Positions 26,201 to 38,004 of a stretch of 64,000 nucleotides of DNA are shown one piece after another. This DNA is from Psettodes erumei (taxonomy: Eukaryota; Chordata; Actinopteri; Pleuronectiformes; Psettodidae). Where the stretch lies: contig JAFBJZ010000872.1 in the NCBI GenBank assembly GCA_016785225.1, positions 2,593,001-2,657,000 on the forward strand, read 5' to 3'. How positions within the stretch are numbered: position 1 is the first letter of the stretch; the number at the start of each line of letters is the position of its first letter. A program made the translations under genes and the position numbers. A model generated the notes under the pieces. That model ran no database searches. It was not told where the DNA came from and was given only the letters and a program-made list of their open reading frames with translations.

Positions 26201-27945
26201 GGGAAGCCAGTGGAATGATAGTGGAACAGGTTTCCCATGCCACACATGTGTCTCTGACCCTCAAGTGGGTCTTTCCCTTGAGCGATCAACCTCATTCCTT
26301 TGGACACAATTGGGTACAAGCCTGTGTGCTGAAATAATGAAAAGAACAACAAGAACATAGAAACACTTGCATGCTAACCCCCGGTGCTGCCAGCCTGTGC
26401 AATCAGTCCTACACAAGCAGCGCCCAAAATTTTACTTGCAAATTACATTTTCTCCAGAAGGAAAAACACTGAAATTTGCACAAAAATGTTGCTCTGTTTG
26501 TGTTTTTAATACTGAGCATGTAAGGAGGCTCCAGATGGTTGATTAATGTGCATCAGAATGTGGAGCAAAGGCTTGTGAGCACTCATTAGGACTTCCTTTT
26601 AGGGTCTTAATATCCACGGGTGTATGCATGTGTGAAGTCAACTAGTTCAACTCACAATGGCGTCACACCAGAACTCAGCCACCTCTCCAATCCTCATGGA
26701 TGTCAGCAGGGTCTCCCACACTTCCATCTTGAACATCTTTCCGACAAAGATCTCAGCTGGCCTGCCAGCCTGTCGACTGTCATCGATGACTGTCCGCTCG
26801 AAGTTGTCTAACAGTGTCTGAAAGTGAAACACCAGCTTGGATAGGAGGAGGGAGTAGAGGGACAGGAAGATTTAGAGTGAGAATTAATGATGAAAAATTT
26901 AATTAAAAAAATAAAAATCCAACACGAATCCATGAATGATGTCCCTGTCTCTTCTTAGATTTGCCATTCATCACAAATTTCCACTGGGAGTGACATTAAG
27001 AAACCTTTTAACTACTAGCAAAGAGATGGTTTTAGTGGCTTTAGTTTTATGTTTTGGCCTGCAGAATATACCATTTTTTTACCTCTTAAGTTGCATGCAG
27101 TGGGAAATTGGTGGGAAAATTATATTCATGAGGTATGTATGTTTGAAAAAGTCTAATATGACTTGCCAGTGTGCAGCTGTTGATCATTGCATGTGACATG
27201 CTGGTCAGACATGCTGGTTTTCATTATGTGTTTCATCTGTGAGCATATGAAAGACTTACAAGCCTCACTGTCTCCCTGAGTGTAAAATTATGTTGGCTCC
27301 ATGTAACCTTCTATTTATAGCTGGACAGATTGTGTATACAGGTCTGATAATTGCGTGAGCAACTAGGAATCACCTCACTGGGGAGTAAACACTCAACCCC
27401 GCCCCCCAACACACACACACACACACACACACTCTGTCACACAGGTAAATGGAAATTCATGCTGGCATCGTCATGGAAAATGTTCATCACAATGCCCAGG
27501 CTTGGCGCCATATGGCAGGATACGACTAGAAGGCAAAGAAAAAAGTCTGCGACCAGCTGATCAGTAGATTAACAGAAACACACTGTGCCAAAAAACATGT
27601 TGCAATTTGGTTGACCAAATGTTTGCTCTGGGTGAAAGAGCCAGAGCCAGAATAATTTTCCTCACTTCATGAATAATTCAGCAGAATCTAATTGAAGTGG
27701 GCAATGTAACATGCAGCTATAAGTAGGCTTTTATTTCCTGTGGAGCATTAATTACATAACAAAAGTAAATATACAAAGATTTATTCTCTTTAACATCGTA
27801 GAATTGGATATAGTTTTATTCAGGACATCAGGGAAATGACTTTGACTACCTTTGTCCCAGGTGGAAAGTGTGGCAGCGGTCCTGTGCCTCCAGCCAGAAT
27901 CTTCTTCCTCACTCCTGAATGGTTTAGAAGGTACGTCTCCTCCAT
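20133..27945 (-). CDS. aipl1: AIPL1-like co-chaperone with FKBP-type domain and two tandem TPR domains
   Basis: Exons on the minus strand: 27945-27850, 26835-26656, 26328-26140, 25231-25055, 24517-24376, 22342-21720, 21173-21032, 20425-20133. The total is 1842 nt, 613 codons plus stop; human AIPL1 has 384 residues. Exon sizes 96, 180, 189, 177 and 142 nt match my recollection of human AIPL1. The start MEETYLLNHSGVRKKILAGG aligns with the AIPL1 N-terminus. Residues 1-155 form the FKBP-like domain (TVIDDSRQAGRP, EVWETLLTSMR, EFWCDAI), and three TPRs follow (about 165-310). A Glu/Lys-rich linker (about 325-405) leads to three more TPRs (about 415-560). AIPL1 is a photoreceptor chaperone for PDE6, working with HSP90. 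The FKBP part and the CRX-type promoter sites favour AIPL1 over AIP. A fish paralogue name may differ. The 3' end has a possible frameshift. Confidence 0.88.
21720..22342 (-). CDS. aipl1: Fused exon joining TPR copy 1, acidic linker and TPR copy 2
   Basis: This 623-nt exon begins as the normal last AIPL1 exon (VKGYYKRAKAHAAVWNEKEA). Instead of stopping it runs through an acidic linker rich in EEEK and then a new first TPR helix pair (LQNEGNFLIKEKHFQEASIK). It ends in phase 0, the same phase as the exon that normally encodes the first TPR (25231-25055). It is open throughout, so the two TPR sets sit in one frame. Confidence 0.88.
22541..22840. repeat. Two-copy imperfect tandem repeat, period about 180 bp
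   Basis: The block from 22541 (tttttcatttttaac, then cttaaacac, tgctag, agggttta, gtggagc, tttagcacat, tgacat) recurs from 22721 with the same order of words and moderate divergence. It lies in the intron between TPR exons of the AIPL1-like gene (22343-24375). No coding potential or known family was recognised. Confidence 0.7.
27409..27432. repeat. (AC)12 microsatellite in first AIPL1-like intron
   Basis: Perfect AC run between the first and second coding exons of the AIPL1-like gene. Confidence 0.9.
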
Positions 27946-28030
27946 TGTCACTCTGCCGCAAGCAGTACCAGACAGAAAAGTGTGTGTAGATTTTGTAGAT
28001 CTTTCCCTCTCTATGTCTGTGTTCTTTTGG

Positions 28031-28038
28031 TTTTATAA
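28031..28038 (-). promoter_or_regulatory. aipl1: TATA box of the AIPL1-like gene
   Basis: The minus strand reads TTATAAAAC here, about 90 bases upstream of the ATG at 27945. This places a likely start site near 28.0 kb and a short 5' UTR without an intron. Confidence 0.6.
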
Positions 28039-28089
28039 TTTGCCTGAGGAGAGTGTCTTGGCTGGTGTGCTGCTCTCTGACAGATGGCA

Positions 28090-28139
28090 GGATTAGGCAG
28101 GGTTTGGAGATGGCCACTTTAATCTGAGAAGCTAATCCC
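28090..28139 (-). promoter_or_regulatory. aipl1: Pair of CRX/OTX-type homeodomain sites
   Basis: CCTAATCC (minus strand, 28090-28097) and CTAATCCC (plus strand, 28132-28139) both fit the photoreceptor CRX/OTX core TAATCC. They lie in opposite orientations 50-100 bases upstream of the TATA box, with a weaker TAATCT between them near 28121. This fits photoreceptor expression, as known for mammalian AIPL1. Confidence 0.55.
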
Positions 28140-29811
28140 TCACCTACCCCTGCAATTGGTGCGGCAATCTCCACTGGAGGGAGTGGGCGAGGCGGAGATG
28201 ACCCCCAGGCCCAGAATCATGTGGACGAGAAAGGCCCAGATCACTCCAGAACAAGATCATTCTGGAGGAGGGTAATCTGATGACGCAATGATGGTTTAGT
28301 GATGCGGCTTTCAAGTTGTGGCTATAGGCCTGTTCATCAGGCCTGTACAAATGAGAGGGAATTAACCTTTAAATCTCAAGTCACAGTTAGTAACCACACA
28401 CCTGACTGTGTTTTGCTGCTCACTCTGGTTGAAAGTATGAAGCCTGTTTCACCAGGAACCACACCCAGCGGAGCTGCCACAGGGTATTATACTTAATGTC
28501 ACCAAAAGAAATTAAACCACCAGGTCAGCAAAGATTTGCAGGGTGATGTTAACTTATTCTTTAGTGGGCGTGTAGGGGAGCCACTAATGGATTAATACCA
28601 TCATCGATTAGTATGCCACTTGATTAATCATTGTAGAAAGACACTAGCCTATATCAAACTTACAGACGAGTTTTGATTGTAATTTGTTTAACAACATTAC
28701 GAGGATTAAAAATAAGCAGCACTCTCTTTCTCTCACACACAGTCAGTGCTTCTGAGCACTCTTCATCTGCATATCTCTGATGGGGAGTTATGGCAATATT
28801 GTTATAATAAGTTGCTATATGGGAAATAGGCGAAATGTATTTCCCTTCAGACTGTGCGTGGCTCCGCTAAAACTAGGTAGGCTACTTGTCGGCTACATTA
28901 GCATGGGCTACAATATATTGCCATTAGTAAATAAGTATGGATTATCAATTGGATATTTGAGAAAGAGAGAAATTTTGATAAACACACTTCAGCAGCACTC
29001 ATGTATATAATAGTTGAATACCAATATTTGAAGTGGAAATGTGGGCTAAGCTAATCTACCTGTCACCAGCACCTTTTTTGCAACATTGGCTCCTCATCCT
29101 CACACGAAGATTAGCCTACTCATCTAGGGAAAGTACTGGGTCATGACTCAATCTGACTCAGCCTCAGTCATGATCGGGAGCATTGCCAGAACTTCTTCCA
29201 CATTTACTTAAGTCCAATTAACTTCTGATGAGACAGCTGCTTGTCAAAAAACAGCACAGCTAAGCAACCCAGCAAGGGGCCAAAGCTGTTTCTGTGGGGG
29301 GTAAAAATGAGTGCATGTGGTTGGTGGTAAAATTGAAAAAAATAAATGAACAAATAAATATATATACACACACACACACACATATAAACAGCAACCACCA
29401 TATTAAGGTAGATGATTAAAAACATAGTTTTAGGAAAAGTCAGGACCTGAGAAATGTAGGAGTTTTATTTTTTAACAGAGTTACATTTACTTGAAAAGGT
29501 GAGGGCGTTACAATGACCCCGTTGGCAGCTGTAGTGTTATGTGTATAAACATACAGAAAGACACATACAGTACGTCTACAGGATGTCATCCACTATTACA
29601 TGTCACTGAAAGACCCCTTTCCATCCCTTTCCAGAAAATGTCAATTGAAAGCAAGGTTGGAAAATTGGAAAATTTTTACCTGGGGTTGTACATCTCAGAT
29701 TCACTGAGATCAGTGGACAGTACACTTAGTATACTAATAACCAGTAACAAAGATAGAAAGCCAGTTCAAAACAGCCAGAAATTCCACATATACTCTTGTG
29801 TATCAATGTGA
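28140..29811. other. Intergenic DNA between the AIPL1-like promoter and taf7 3' end
   Basis: No exon or recognisable protein was found. A short AC run lies near 29.37 kb, and a GATTAATC-rich patch near 28.58-28.64 kb looks like a repeat fragment. Confidence 0.55.
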
Positions 29812-29817
29812 TTTATT
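29812..29817 (-). terminator. taf7: Candidate taf7 poly(A) signal AATAAA
   Basis: AATAAA on the minus strand about 305 bases after the taf7 stop at 30123. It is the first canonical signal I noticed downstream and implies a short 3' UTR. Confidence 0.5.
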
Positions 29818-30122
29818 CTTCACACAGCCAATGACATACAAAGATGTTTGGTCAAAGTAAAAGTCAGTTAGCCTCAGGATGGCAAGCAAAACATGATATA
29901 CACCTCCATGAAGCTGATCAAATACTATTCATCGTATGGGAAGTGACAACAATTTCTGTCAACCTAATAAAATCCATTAACTGTTAACACAAAGATCAGT
30001 ATGCTGCATGTGCAATGTACAAAAATGACAAACTGAAAGCAATGACACAGCAAGTTAGCTAGACTCTGGCCTCTCTGAATGAAGACTCCTCCTCTTCATG
30101 ACATGAGGCTGCCTCCTGGTGG

Positions 30123-32052
30123 TCACTTCTCGATCAGTGAGTCCAGCTGCTCCTGCAGGGAGGCCAGCTGTTGGAGCACAAAGTAGAAGGACTGATTGAT
30201 GCCTGATAGCCCCGGGGTGTAATTGGAATGTAAGTGGTCGATGATTAAAATGTCTTTTCGCATTAATTTTCTGCCCCCATTTGTCAACACAAACAACAAC
30301 CCAAGACAGCGGGTGGCCACCGTGCCATAGCGGCAGAGAAATTAAATTTCACGTGATTGAATTTGAACTTCGCTATTAGGTATGAGAGTTGTGTTTAAAA
30401 ATACCAGCAAGCACAATGCCATCTGCTAACATAGTATTTGACATTCACACAGGGCAAATTCCTGTAAAGTACAAAGTAATAAAAGCTGTAGAAAGCTCAC
30501 AGCGAGCGCTGATCCTCAGCTTTTAACGAAAAGGTTCTTACCTGCTCCATCTCCCGCTCCTCCTGCTGAATAATCTCGTCCAACAAGGCCTGGAAACGGT
30601 TCTGCGAGGGGAGAGAGACAAACAAGATTTGTTCAAGTTGACATGCTGAGCCTCATTAAATTGTAATGGCTTTAAATGTGTGCCTGCCTGCGCTGCTCAT
30701 GTCACTATCTGGTCCCTGACAGAAAGGCCACTTGGAATGCCAGTCAGACACAGCTGACCTTTTCCCTGCAACTGTGATATTAACAACTGGAGATGCAGCT
30801 TTGACAGTCCCAAAACACCGGGCAACGAGAGCTCTAAATGGCAACGTAAAAAAAGGACCATGTCTGCTCATATCTTACTCACTGTAAATTCTCCACTAAA
30901 AAAACACTTTGCAGAACAATGAATTTTCATGGCATTTCGGGGGTTTAAAATGACAAAGAAACAAACAATAAATGGCCTCCAACACTGCGTATAATCAGCT
31001 GTTTTTTATGTTTTCACATCACTGTACAGAGAAACTTATGCTGCATGAAGATGTCTGCCTCCAAGCCCATCTAAATGTTCTTGTTAATGTTTCTGTACAT
31101 GCAGACCTAGTTTCTGAATGACTGTAAAAAAGTGTATTACGGCTTACTTTTAGGGCCTGGTTTTCCACTTTCATGATGAGCTCCTCCTGCTGTTTCTTCC
31201 GGGCGCGGGTATCCTGAAGCTTGGCTTTGATGCTGTTGATCTGCACCTGATACTCCATAACTGCAGGGAACAGCAGGGGGTTCCCATGTTATGACTATCA
31301 TAAAAACACCCACAAAACACGGCACTGATGCTTCTGCTTTCTTGCGCAGTCAACACCAGACAGAAAATGCTGGAGAGATGCGAAGGTGTGACTGAATTTC
31401 ACAGTGATACCGCATACGTAAAGGCAGGAGAACAGGATATACACCTTAACTTGCTGAAGTGCTAGGATGCCTTCAGTTTGACAAATTGCAGTTAATGGGA
31501 ACAACAAATGCATTTAAAGGATGTCAGCCAGAAGGCCGATGCACTAAAAGACACAACTAAATCAGTCTGCTCTGGGCTTCACAGAGGGTTCTAATTACAT
31601 CCAGCCAAAGTGGATAGTGTCTCACAACAACCTGTGGCTCCATCGCTATCAACTATCTTCCATACTAATTGCATCCATTCTCTTCCCCCCCAGCTGGCTC
31701 TCAGTTCTGTAATACAACCCATCTAATATGCAAAATCAAGCAGGGAAGAGTGCCCGCAGACCCATTTATTACAGCTTTGCACAGTTGCCAGATACATGCA
31801 TAGCCAGACTCCAACACACCAGGAAGGTCTCTGCCAGACTGATACAGTGGAGCTGACCAATAATGTTGCAGACTGACAGCTCTGTGTATGTAGATAAGGA
31901 GGTATTGAGCTGTCAGGCCGGACAGCTGTCTGAGCCGCATGCTGAGCAACAACACCTGTCAGATTGGCTCGTTGAGGAGGGGAGCTGAGAGCTGTCAGTG
32001 TGTGCATCTTTGTAGGCAGGCAGGCAACACACATATTTAGGTGAAAGTAGGG

Positions 32053-32098
<46 letters not shown>

Positions 32099-33110
32099 AT
32101 GACTGACCTAGAAAACTCTGCTCTGATTAGAAGTCCACACACCTGGCAGAGGTTATTTTAGACCTCTGCTTTGACAAGTATGAGTGGGATTTGATTTAAT
32201 GTCATCTTTGGACTGTCTCTGGTCTTCATATCTGCTCTGAAATCAGCATACTGAGTTTTTGGCCATGACCACATAAAGAAAGACTGTTGGCTTGCTGACT
32301 AATTCGACTGAAAGAATCGACCTTCACAGCATGAAAAATTGCGTAATTCTGATGCTGTACTTTCCTTCATCCCCCTCAGTATATATGTACATCTTCAATA
32401 TATAGTTTTCCAGATCTGTGTAGAAGCCCTGATATCCTCTCACCTATCTGGTTATTCCTGTCGCATTCATTCTGCGCAGAATCAGACTCGTTAAGTTTCT
32501 CCTGGAGCTGTCGGACCAGATCATCCTCCGTATCCATGATATTCAAGTCCTCGTCCTCGTGCCGGTCCCCTTCGTCTTCCTCATCCTCACTGGAGCTGCT
32601 AATGTCATTGAAGATCTCCCTCAGTTCATCACGCTGGGCTGCACATGGGATATTGTTATTAACATGGACATGAAGATGGAAACAGTGAGAATTCCGAAGG
32701 CTTTCTTGGCTTGGAGCGAGGTCACAAAGATAACGGTCGAGTGAAATAAAGAATAAAATTAGTGATATGATCTTGCATGACATAAAGCAGGTATTGTTTA
32801 CTCCAACCACCCAGCATGTTTGTGTTTCTGTGAACAGTTACATTATGAGGAAAAACTGAGCTGACACTTGGTGGAATAGTAAAAGTCACAGAGGCATGAA
32901 CCAGCTATCTCTTATTAAATGGTACAGTGACAAAGCAAGTAAATGTTCAGCTGCAAAATGAAATAAAACGCCACTCAGTGATGTAGCTATTACCGCCAAC
33001 AGTTACCATGCACCTTTGTGCAAGGAAGGTCAGCTGGGTAACAGGCAACAATAAACTTAAACCTAAAGAATGCGAATTAAAGAGTTTGTTCACTTTCAAA
33101 TTTGTTACTG

Positions 33111-33151
<41 letters not shown>

Positions 33152-34123
33152 CACACACAATTTCGATCTGGCTTTATTGATTTGTGTTTCTACAGGTTAT
33201 GTTATAGAGGCTGTAATCCAGCCCTTTAACTGCTTTAACTGAGTGGAGGAATGATTTCCTAATAAAAACATGTTTCACCTACCAGAGGACCCATGTCCCA
33301 TCTTGTGCCCTGAGGTGCCAGGTGAGGAGTCCAGATTGGCCAGAGAGCTGTGCTGGTCTCCTTCCTTGGACTCATCTTCTGCTATTACTTCCCACCCTGA
33401 CCATTATGGGTCAAGGTCAACACAAGATACAGAGTCTGTTCAGCCTCCACATTCCTGCGGTAAAAGACTTGTGGCCTTTCAAAACTCTCTCTTTCCGCAA
33501 ACTCTTCTTTGAAGAAGACTTGAAGGGTAAAAAAAAACAGATGATACTCCACAGGAGCTGCTTCAACTTTAACATTCATTAGTGTGCCATGTGTATGTCT
33601 GCTGCTGCATGCAAACTCGAAAACTATAATTAGAATCTCGCTTCACTGTGACCAACTAAGCAATGATAATGAACAGTCCGTCTCAATTAACACACAGCAA
33701 GCAGCCACTCAAAGAAGCCCTGCTGTGCTCTTATTCTGTCAGGCAAGTTTAGAGTTTCATTAGAGCACTAATAGCCTCCTTGCAAAGTGCATCTCTCTCA
33801 TAAAGGCATTAGAAAGAGTCAAGTAAGGTGAGCCGTGAGCTACTCCATTTCTGAGCTGCACTGGTCGTTTTCACGGTACATAAATTTTACACCATTGTTT
33901 TGCTTACTTAAGCACGATCTCCCTGCCTTTTGGGCTTTTGAAGATGCACATGCAGAATATTTGTAGGCATCTAAGGATACGGACACTGACAGCCTCCGCG
34001 TCCGTGCTCAGCAATCTCTTCACCTCCTTTTCCACATCAGGAGATTCAATGTACTGCAGGAGAGAAAGAGAAAGAATGGGTTCCACGTAATGTTAGTGGC
34101 ATCTCTCTCGCTCTCTTGCTCTG

Positions 34124-34186
<63 letters not shown>

Positions 34187-36925
34187 AAGGTAGCAGCTGG
34201 CGGGACGCCAAGATGCACATTAGCGATTGAAAAGAGAAGGGGCCAAATCAATATGGCTTGGCTCTGCACCTTCAGGAAGATTTATTCAAAAGACAAAGTA
34301 CAAGCGCAGTGCTCAAGCACACTTGCTTTCACTCTGATCAAAGCTATAGTGAAATTGCTTTTTTGTGCATGCCTTTGGGGCAAACCAAGATGGAAAGGCT
34401 TTATTTATATGTAAATCTTAGTTTTCACTTTCACTACAGTTCCTGTTTTATGAAATGTAAATGCCTTGTTGGAAGAGGGCCGAGGAAAGAGATGGATCGT
34501 CAGACAGGATGCTAAACAGATGAACGGGAAAGCGGATGGGAGTGCTGAATGAGAAAGGGAGATGCCAAAACCTTCTTTTTCGCAGTCTTCCGAAATCTTC
34601 TCTTGCGTGTGTTCTTCAGGGGGCAGGTGACTGGAGACCAAAATAACAGGATTAGTGAAGTCAAAAGGGCTCAATCAGCTGTGGAGGGCAAACTACGCTT
34701 CATGAATTGCTGATGTGCCAAGTTTCCAGCATGAACATCTCAAAAGGCTGTTGTGTGTGCATGTCTGTCTACTTACTGCCGTGGTTCCAAACAAATTTCT
34801 TGTCCTTGTCTTTGTCTTTCTTCTTGCTCTTAGGGTCGGTGCCAGTTGGCTCCTCTAAAGGAGGGTAAAGGTCTCCATCTAGTGTACATACCAGCATCTA
34901 AACCACAGATGCAAATAGTAAATTAATTTTCTCTACATTCAACTAACTAAAATTGATGTGCTCCTATTATAACTACCAAAAAAGCAAGGTTTTCAATTGT
35001 AACGTCAATGTCAATTCACAGTTAGAATCCTAAACTTAACAACAATTATGTATCGAATTTTTATATGAATAGCACATCTTAGACTTAATGTCATGGTGTT
35101 GCTCAAACTTGTAAAAAGCTTATTTTATTCACATTCACTCCAAACTTGGACACCAACAAATGTATCCAGTGAAGATAACATCCTTCACTGGACACCTCCT
35201 GACATCCAATTTAAAGCCACTGCAGTGGTTTACCTGGCAGACATCAGCAGTTTTGTAAAATGTCTTCTTGTCCACAGTTTTCAGAGACTCAATCATACAG
35301 GGCAGATCCACCAGTTTGCAGGCCAAAGGCACACGGTCTACTCTCACTATGCCATGACGACCGTCAGCTTCAAGTAAGAGGAACAACATGATTGGTTATA
35401 ATAAGATGTGGTGAGGGAGACTGCAGTAACCACTGCCATGCTGTCACAACTGTCACTGTAAAGTTGAGCAGCAGAGCAGACAAATGCAGGTAGGAAAACA
35501 TGTTTTTCAGACCAACATTAGGTAGGATGGGCAAGATTATTTGGTAGCGAAAAGGATACTCCAACAACAGCTGTATTTTGGTATATATCCCAAAAAAAAA
35601 AAACAAAATATTCCAACTCCATCCCAAATTACAAACTGCATAGACTAAACATTTTAGGTTTATTGTTAGAAACACATTTCAAAAGTTATTTTTTAATGGA
35701 TAACATTATTATTATTAAGAACAATTATTTCACAGGTCACACTGAACAGCAGTATTATGACTACTGATAAATCAGCTTACGGTGCAACTCTATGGTGAGT
35801 CTGTCTTTCATGTTCATACTGCCAGACTGAGCAATCCTTCTTACTGTTGAGGCATACTCCTGTTAAAGGACAAAGATTGAATCCACATCATTTTCAGCAA
35901 CCATTTACAACTAGCTTCATAGAAATAATCGGTTTCAGCATGTACACGTCTCACCGAAGGCAGCCTCAGGACAAACTGGCTCTCCAGCTCATAAGGTGCA
36001 TCCTCTTTATTCTTGGAGCCAACCTTCCCAACTACAAGCAAAACACATCACCGTGAACAGAGAGGTAAAACCGCTTATTTATGTATTCATTAAACTAAAA
36101 TGTACACAATCAAGAAACACACTGTGAAACCGTGCAGCTCCAGTAGATGGTTCAGTCTTTTGATTCTTCCCAGTATTAAACAAGGATACTCTTTACTCTC
36201 TCTATGTTAAACTCACAGAAGCAATGCAGAACCATGGAGCAATTTTATCAGATTTTACAATGTCCCTCTCAGATTAAACCTCTTAGAAAATTGACATCAA
36301 CTTCTAACCATCAAAAGCAACACTAAAAACAAAGTGCACAGTACTCTCAAGTACTCAACACTTGCCATATATGAACAGTGTCACTTAAGTGATTCGTATG
36401 TAACCTTTCATATTTTGACATGAATAAAATTTTGCTACTTGTATGCTAATATTTAATTTCTGCTTTGGTGCTGCATATTGATTGGTTTTGTCATAATTTC
36501 ACTTAGTAAACATTACAGTTGCTAAGTATGCATTAAGTATGTTGTGTTTTGCCTAAAGAAGTCCTAGTATCATTAACTTTATCAGAACAAAAGTCAGATG
36601 AGCATGCGTTATTACTTGTCGACCTCAAATTACAAGGTTATTTTACAGTCTGCAACTGTAGTTCAACGTTAAAGCGTAGTTAGCGGGGTTCTAGCGAACT
36701 GTGTATAACACTACAGACAGCCCTGACAGAACCGCGGGACACTGTTGTTTACATTGCAGCAGAAGAATTCTCATGATTTTGCTTGGCTACTTTTGATTCA
36801 TTTCAATACAGTTGCACTGCACTGGCAGCATGTTTACAAGAGAGTGCTAACCAGCTATTGTTAGCTTAGCAGTTGAGGCAAATTAATTAAATATGATTTC
36901 ACGTACCTTTCAGTTTAGATGTCAT
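30123..36925 (-). CDS. taf7: TFIID subunit TAF7, complete, 12 coding exons
   Basis: Exons on the minus strand: 36925-36907, 36031-35955, 35859-35781, 35367-35234, 34897-34777, 34630-34572, 34053-33981, 33396-33283, 32638-32444, 31260-31148, 30601-30542, 30167-30123. The total is 1089 nt, 362 residues; human TAF7 has 349. The TAFII55 N-terminal domain covers about residues 15-180 (DAPYELESQFVLRLP, GRHGIVRVDRVPLACKLVDL, KTFYKTADVCQ, YIESPDVEKEVKRLL). A Ser/Asp/Glu-rich segment (DELREIFNDISSSSEDE) and a C-terminal coiled coil follow. TAF7 is a TFIID subunit that binds TAF1 and restrains its acetyltransferase activity. Human TAF7 is an intronless gene and human TAF7L an X-linked intron-bearing one near DRP2, so this is the intron-bearing ancestral locus. 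The donor after 34572 (GTTTTG) is weak; the intron after 33981 is U12-type. Confidence 0.95.
32057..32096. repeat. (TG)20 microsatellite in a taf7 intron
   Basis: Perfect TG repeat between exons 32638-32444 and 31260-31148. Confidence 0.95.
33113..33159. repeat. (AT)16 plus (AC)7 compound microsatellite in a taf7 intron
   Basis: AT units (33113-33144) followed by AC units (33146-33159), between exons 33396-33283 and 32638-32444. Confidence 0.95.
33397..33980 (-). other. taf7: U12-type (minor spliceosome) GT-AG intron in taf7
   Basis: The donor reads GTATCCTTAG (33980-33971), which fits the U12 consensus RTATCCTT. A branch site ACCTTGAC (33417-33410) puts the branch A 14 bases from the intron end, and the intron ends in CAG. 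Only this cut gives the expected V-R-W-E junction (phase 1); the nearby major-type alternatives break the frame. Confidence 0.85.
34137..34184. repeat. (CA)24 microsatellite next to a CT run in a taf7 intron
   Basis: A CT-rich tract (about 34121-34136) passes directly into CA repeats, in the intron between taf7 exons 34630-34572 and 34053-33981, about 85 bases from the downstream exon. Confidence 0.95.
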
Positions 36926-38004
36926 TGTCGCTTTTGTAATTTGGACGGTGCAACAGTAAATGAGTAATAAAAAAGTAGCACACAAGATTGGAAGAGTGAA
37001 TGTTACGTTTTTGATTAAAAATCGACACAGCTTATCTATCGGCGAAAAACCAAACAGCCAAGACGGCCATCGGCTACCGCGTTGACTGCTGCTGCATTCA
37101 CGACTTCGCCGTAAAAGTTGCGAAGTGAGACTTTACAGCAACATAGACATACACTTTGTGTAATTACAATCAAATTTAAAAATATACAAGTATTTCAAAA
37201 GATAATAAAATAAAGATTATATATAAACATATCAGTTTTCTTTCTCTGTCCTCGTTGGAAAGACTATCTTTTATAATTTCCGAGAAACATGAATGTCACA
37301 TTATTTACGCCTTTTATTCTGTATCGCGAGATTTCTTTTCACAATGACGATATTTTGAAAACATATATATTTTTAGAACAACATGTTTAGATTAAAAAAA
37401 AATATTGGCCATGTCATTTTGCATGGTTGTACTATTGCCATAACCAGTACTATATTTTTTATAAATGAAAAGAACAACGAACGGGACCGAATCGGAACAA
37501 TAATATTTAATATTAACAAAATCTGTTAATTTTTAAAATCAATAATCAAATTATAATCTCAAATAAGAACTAAATTTATCAATATTTCTTAAATAAACAT
37601 GTTCCAGCCAGGCCTCTCACTTCCTGCTCAGATTATGAAAAACAGAGTTTTCACAATAAGAGCTATCGTTTAGAGCAAGTCTTATTAGCTGTGGAAATAC
37701 TCATTTAAAAACGACCAAATCTATAACTTTAATCATTCACAAGGCTTATCAATTACACGCAATACACCACTGTAAGATTTGACGGTTGGGGTTGGTTTAA
37801 ACTAAGAACACGCTTTTACATCAAAATAAACAGCGCATACTTTCTGGAAAAAAAAATGCTTTCACTTCCGGGCCGAAATCGACATCCCTGTTGCTGTCGT
37901 CTGTCTGCTGGCTACTCCTCCTTCCCTGTTCGTGACTAATATTTTCAGAAAGTTTGCATTTAATTCGCGACGACGTCGCAGCATTTGACCGCAGACCAGC
38001 CGAG
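36926..38004. promoter_or_regulatory. Head-to-head promoter interval of taf7 and slc9a6
   Basis: The two start codons diverge 1.08 kb apart. CpG-bearing patches flank the interval: near 37.0-37.1 kb (taf7 side, with GCCAT cores that could bind YY1) and 37.86-38.0 kb (slc9a6 side). Between them the sequence is very AT-rich. The slc9a6 start itself lies in GAGATGGCG, a YY1-like word. No TATA box at a useful distance was seen for either gene. Confidence 0.6.

Noticed and set aside
33385..33579. Minus-strand open frame overlapping the taf7 U12 intron
   Set aside because: Different frame from the taf7 exon and mostly intronic; no protein similarity.
35550..35560. GTATCCTTTT on the minus strand in a taf7 intron, a U12 donor look-alike
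   Set aside because: Lies in the middle of an intron whose ends are ordinary GT-AG sites joining known protein sequence. A similar word near 36182 is also intronic.
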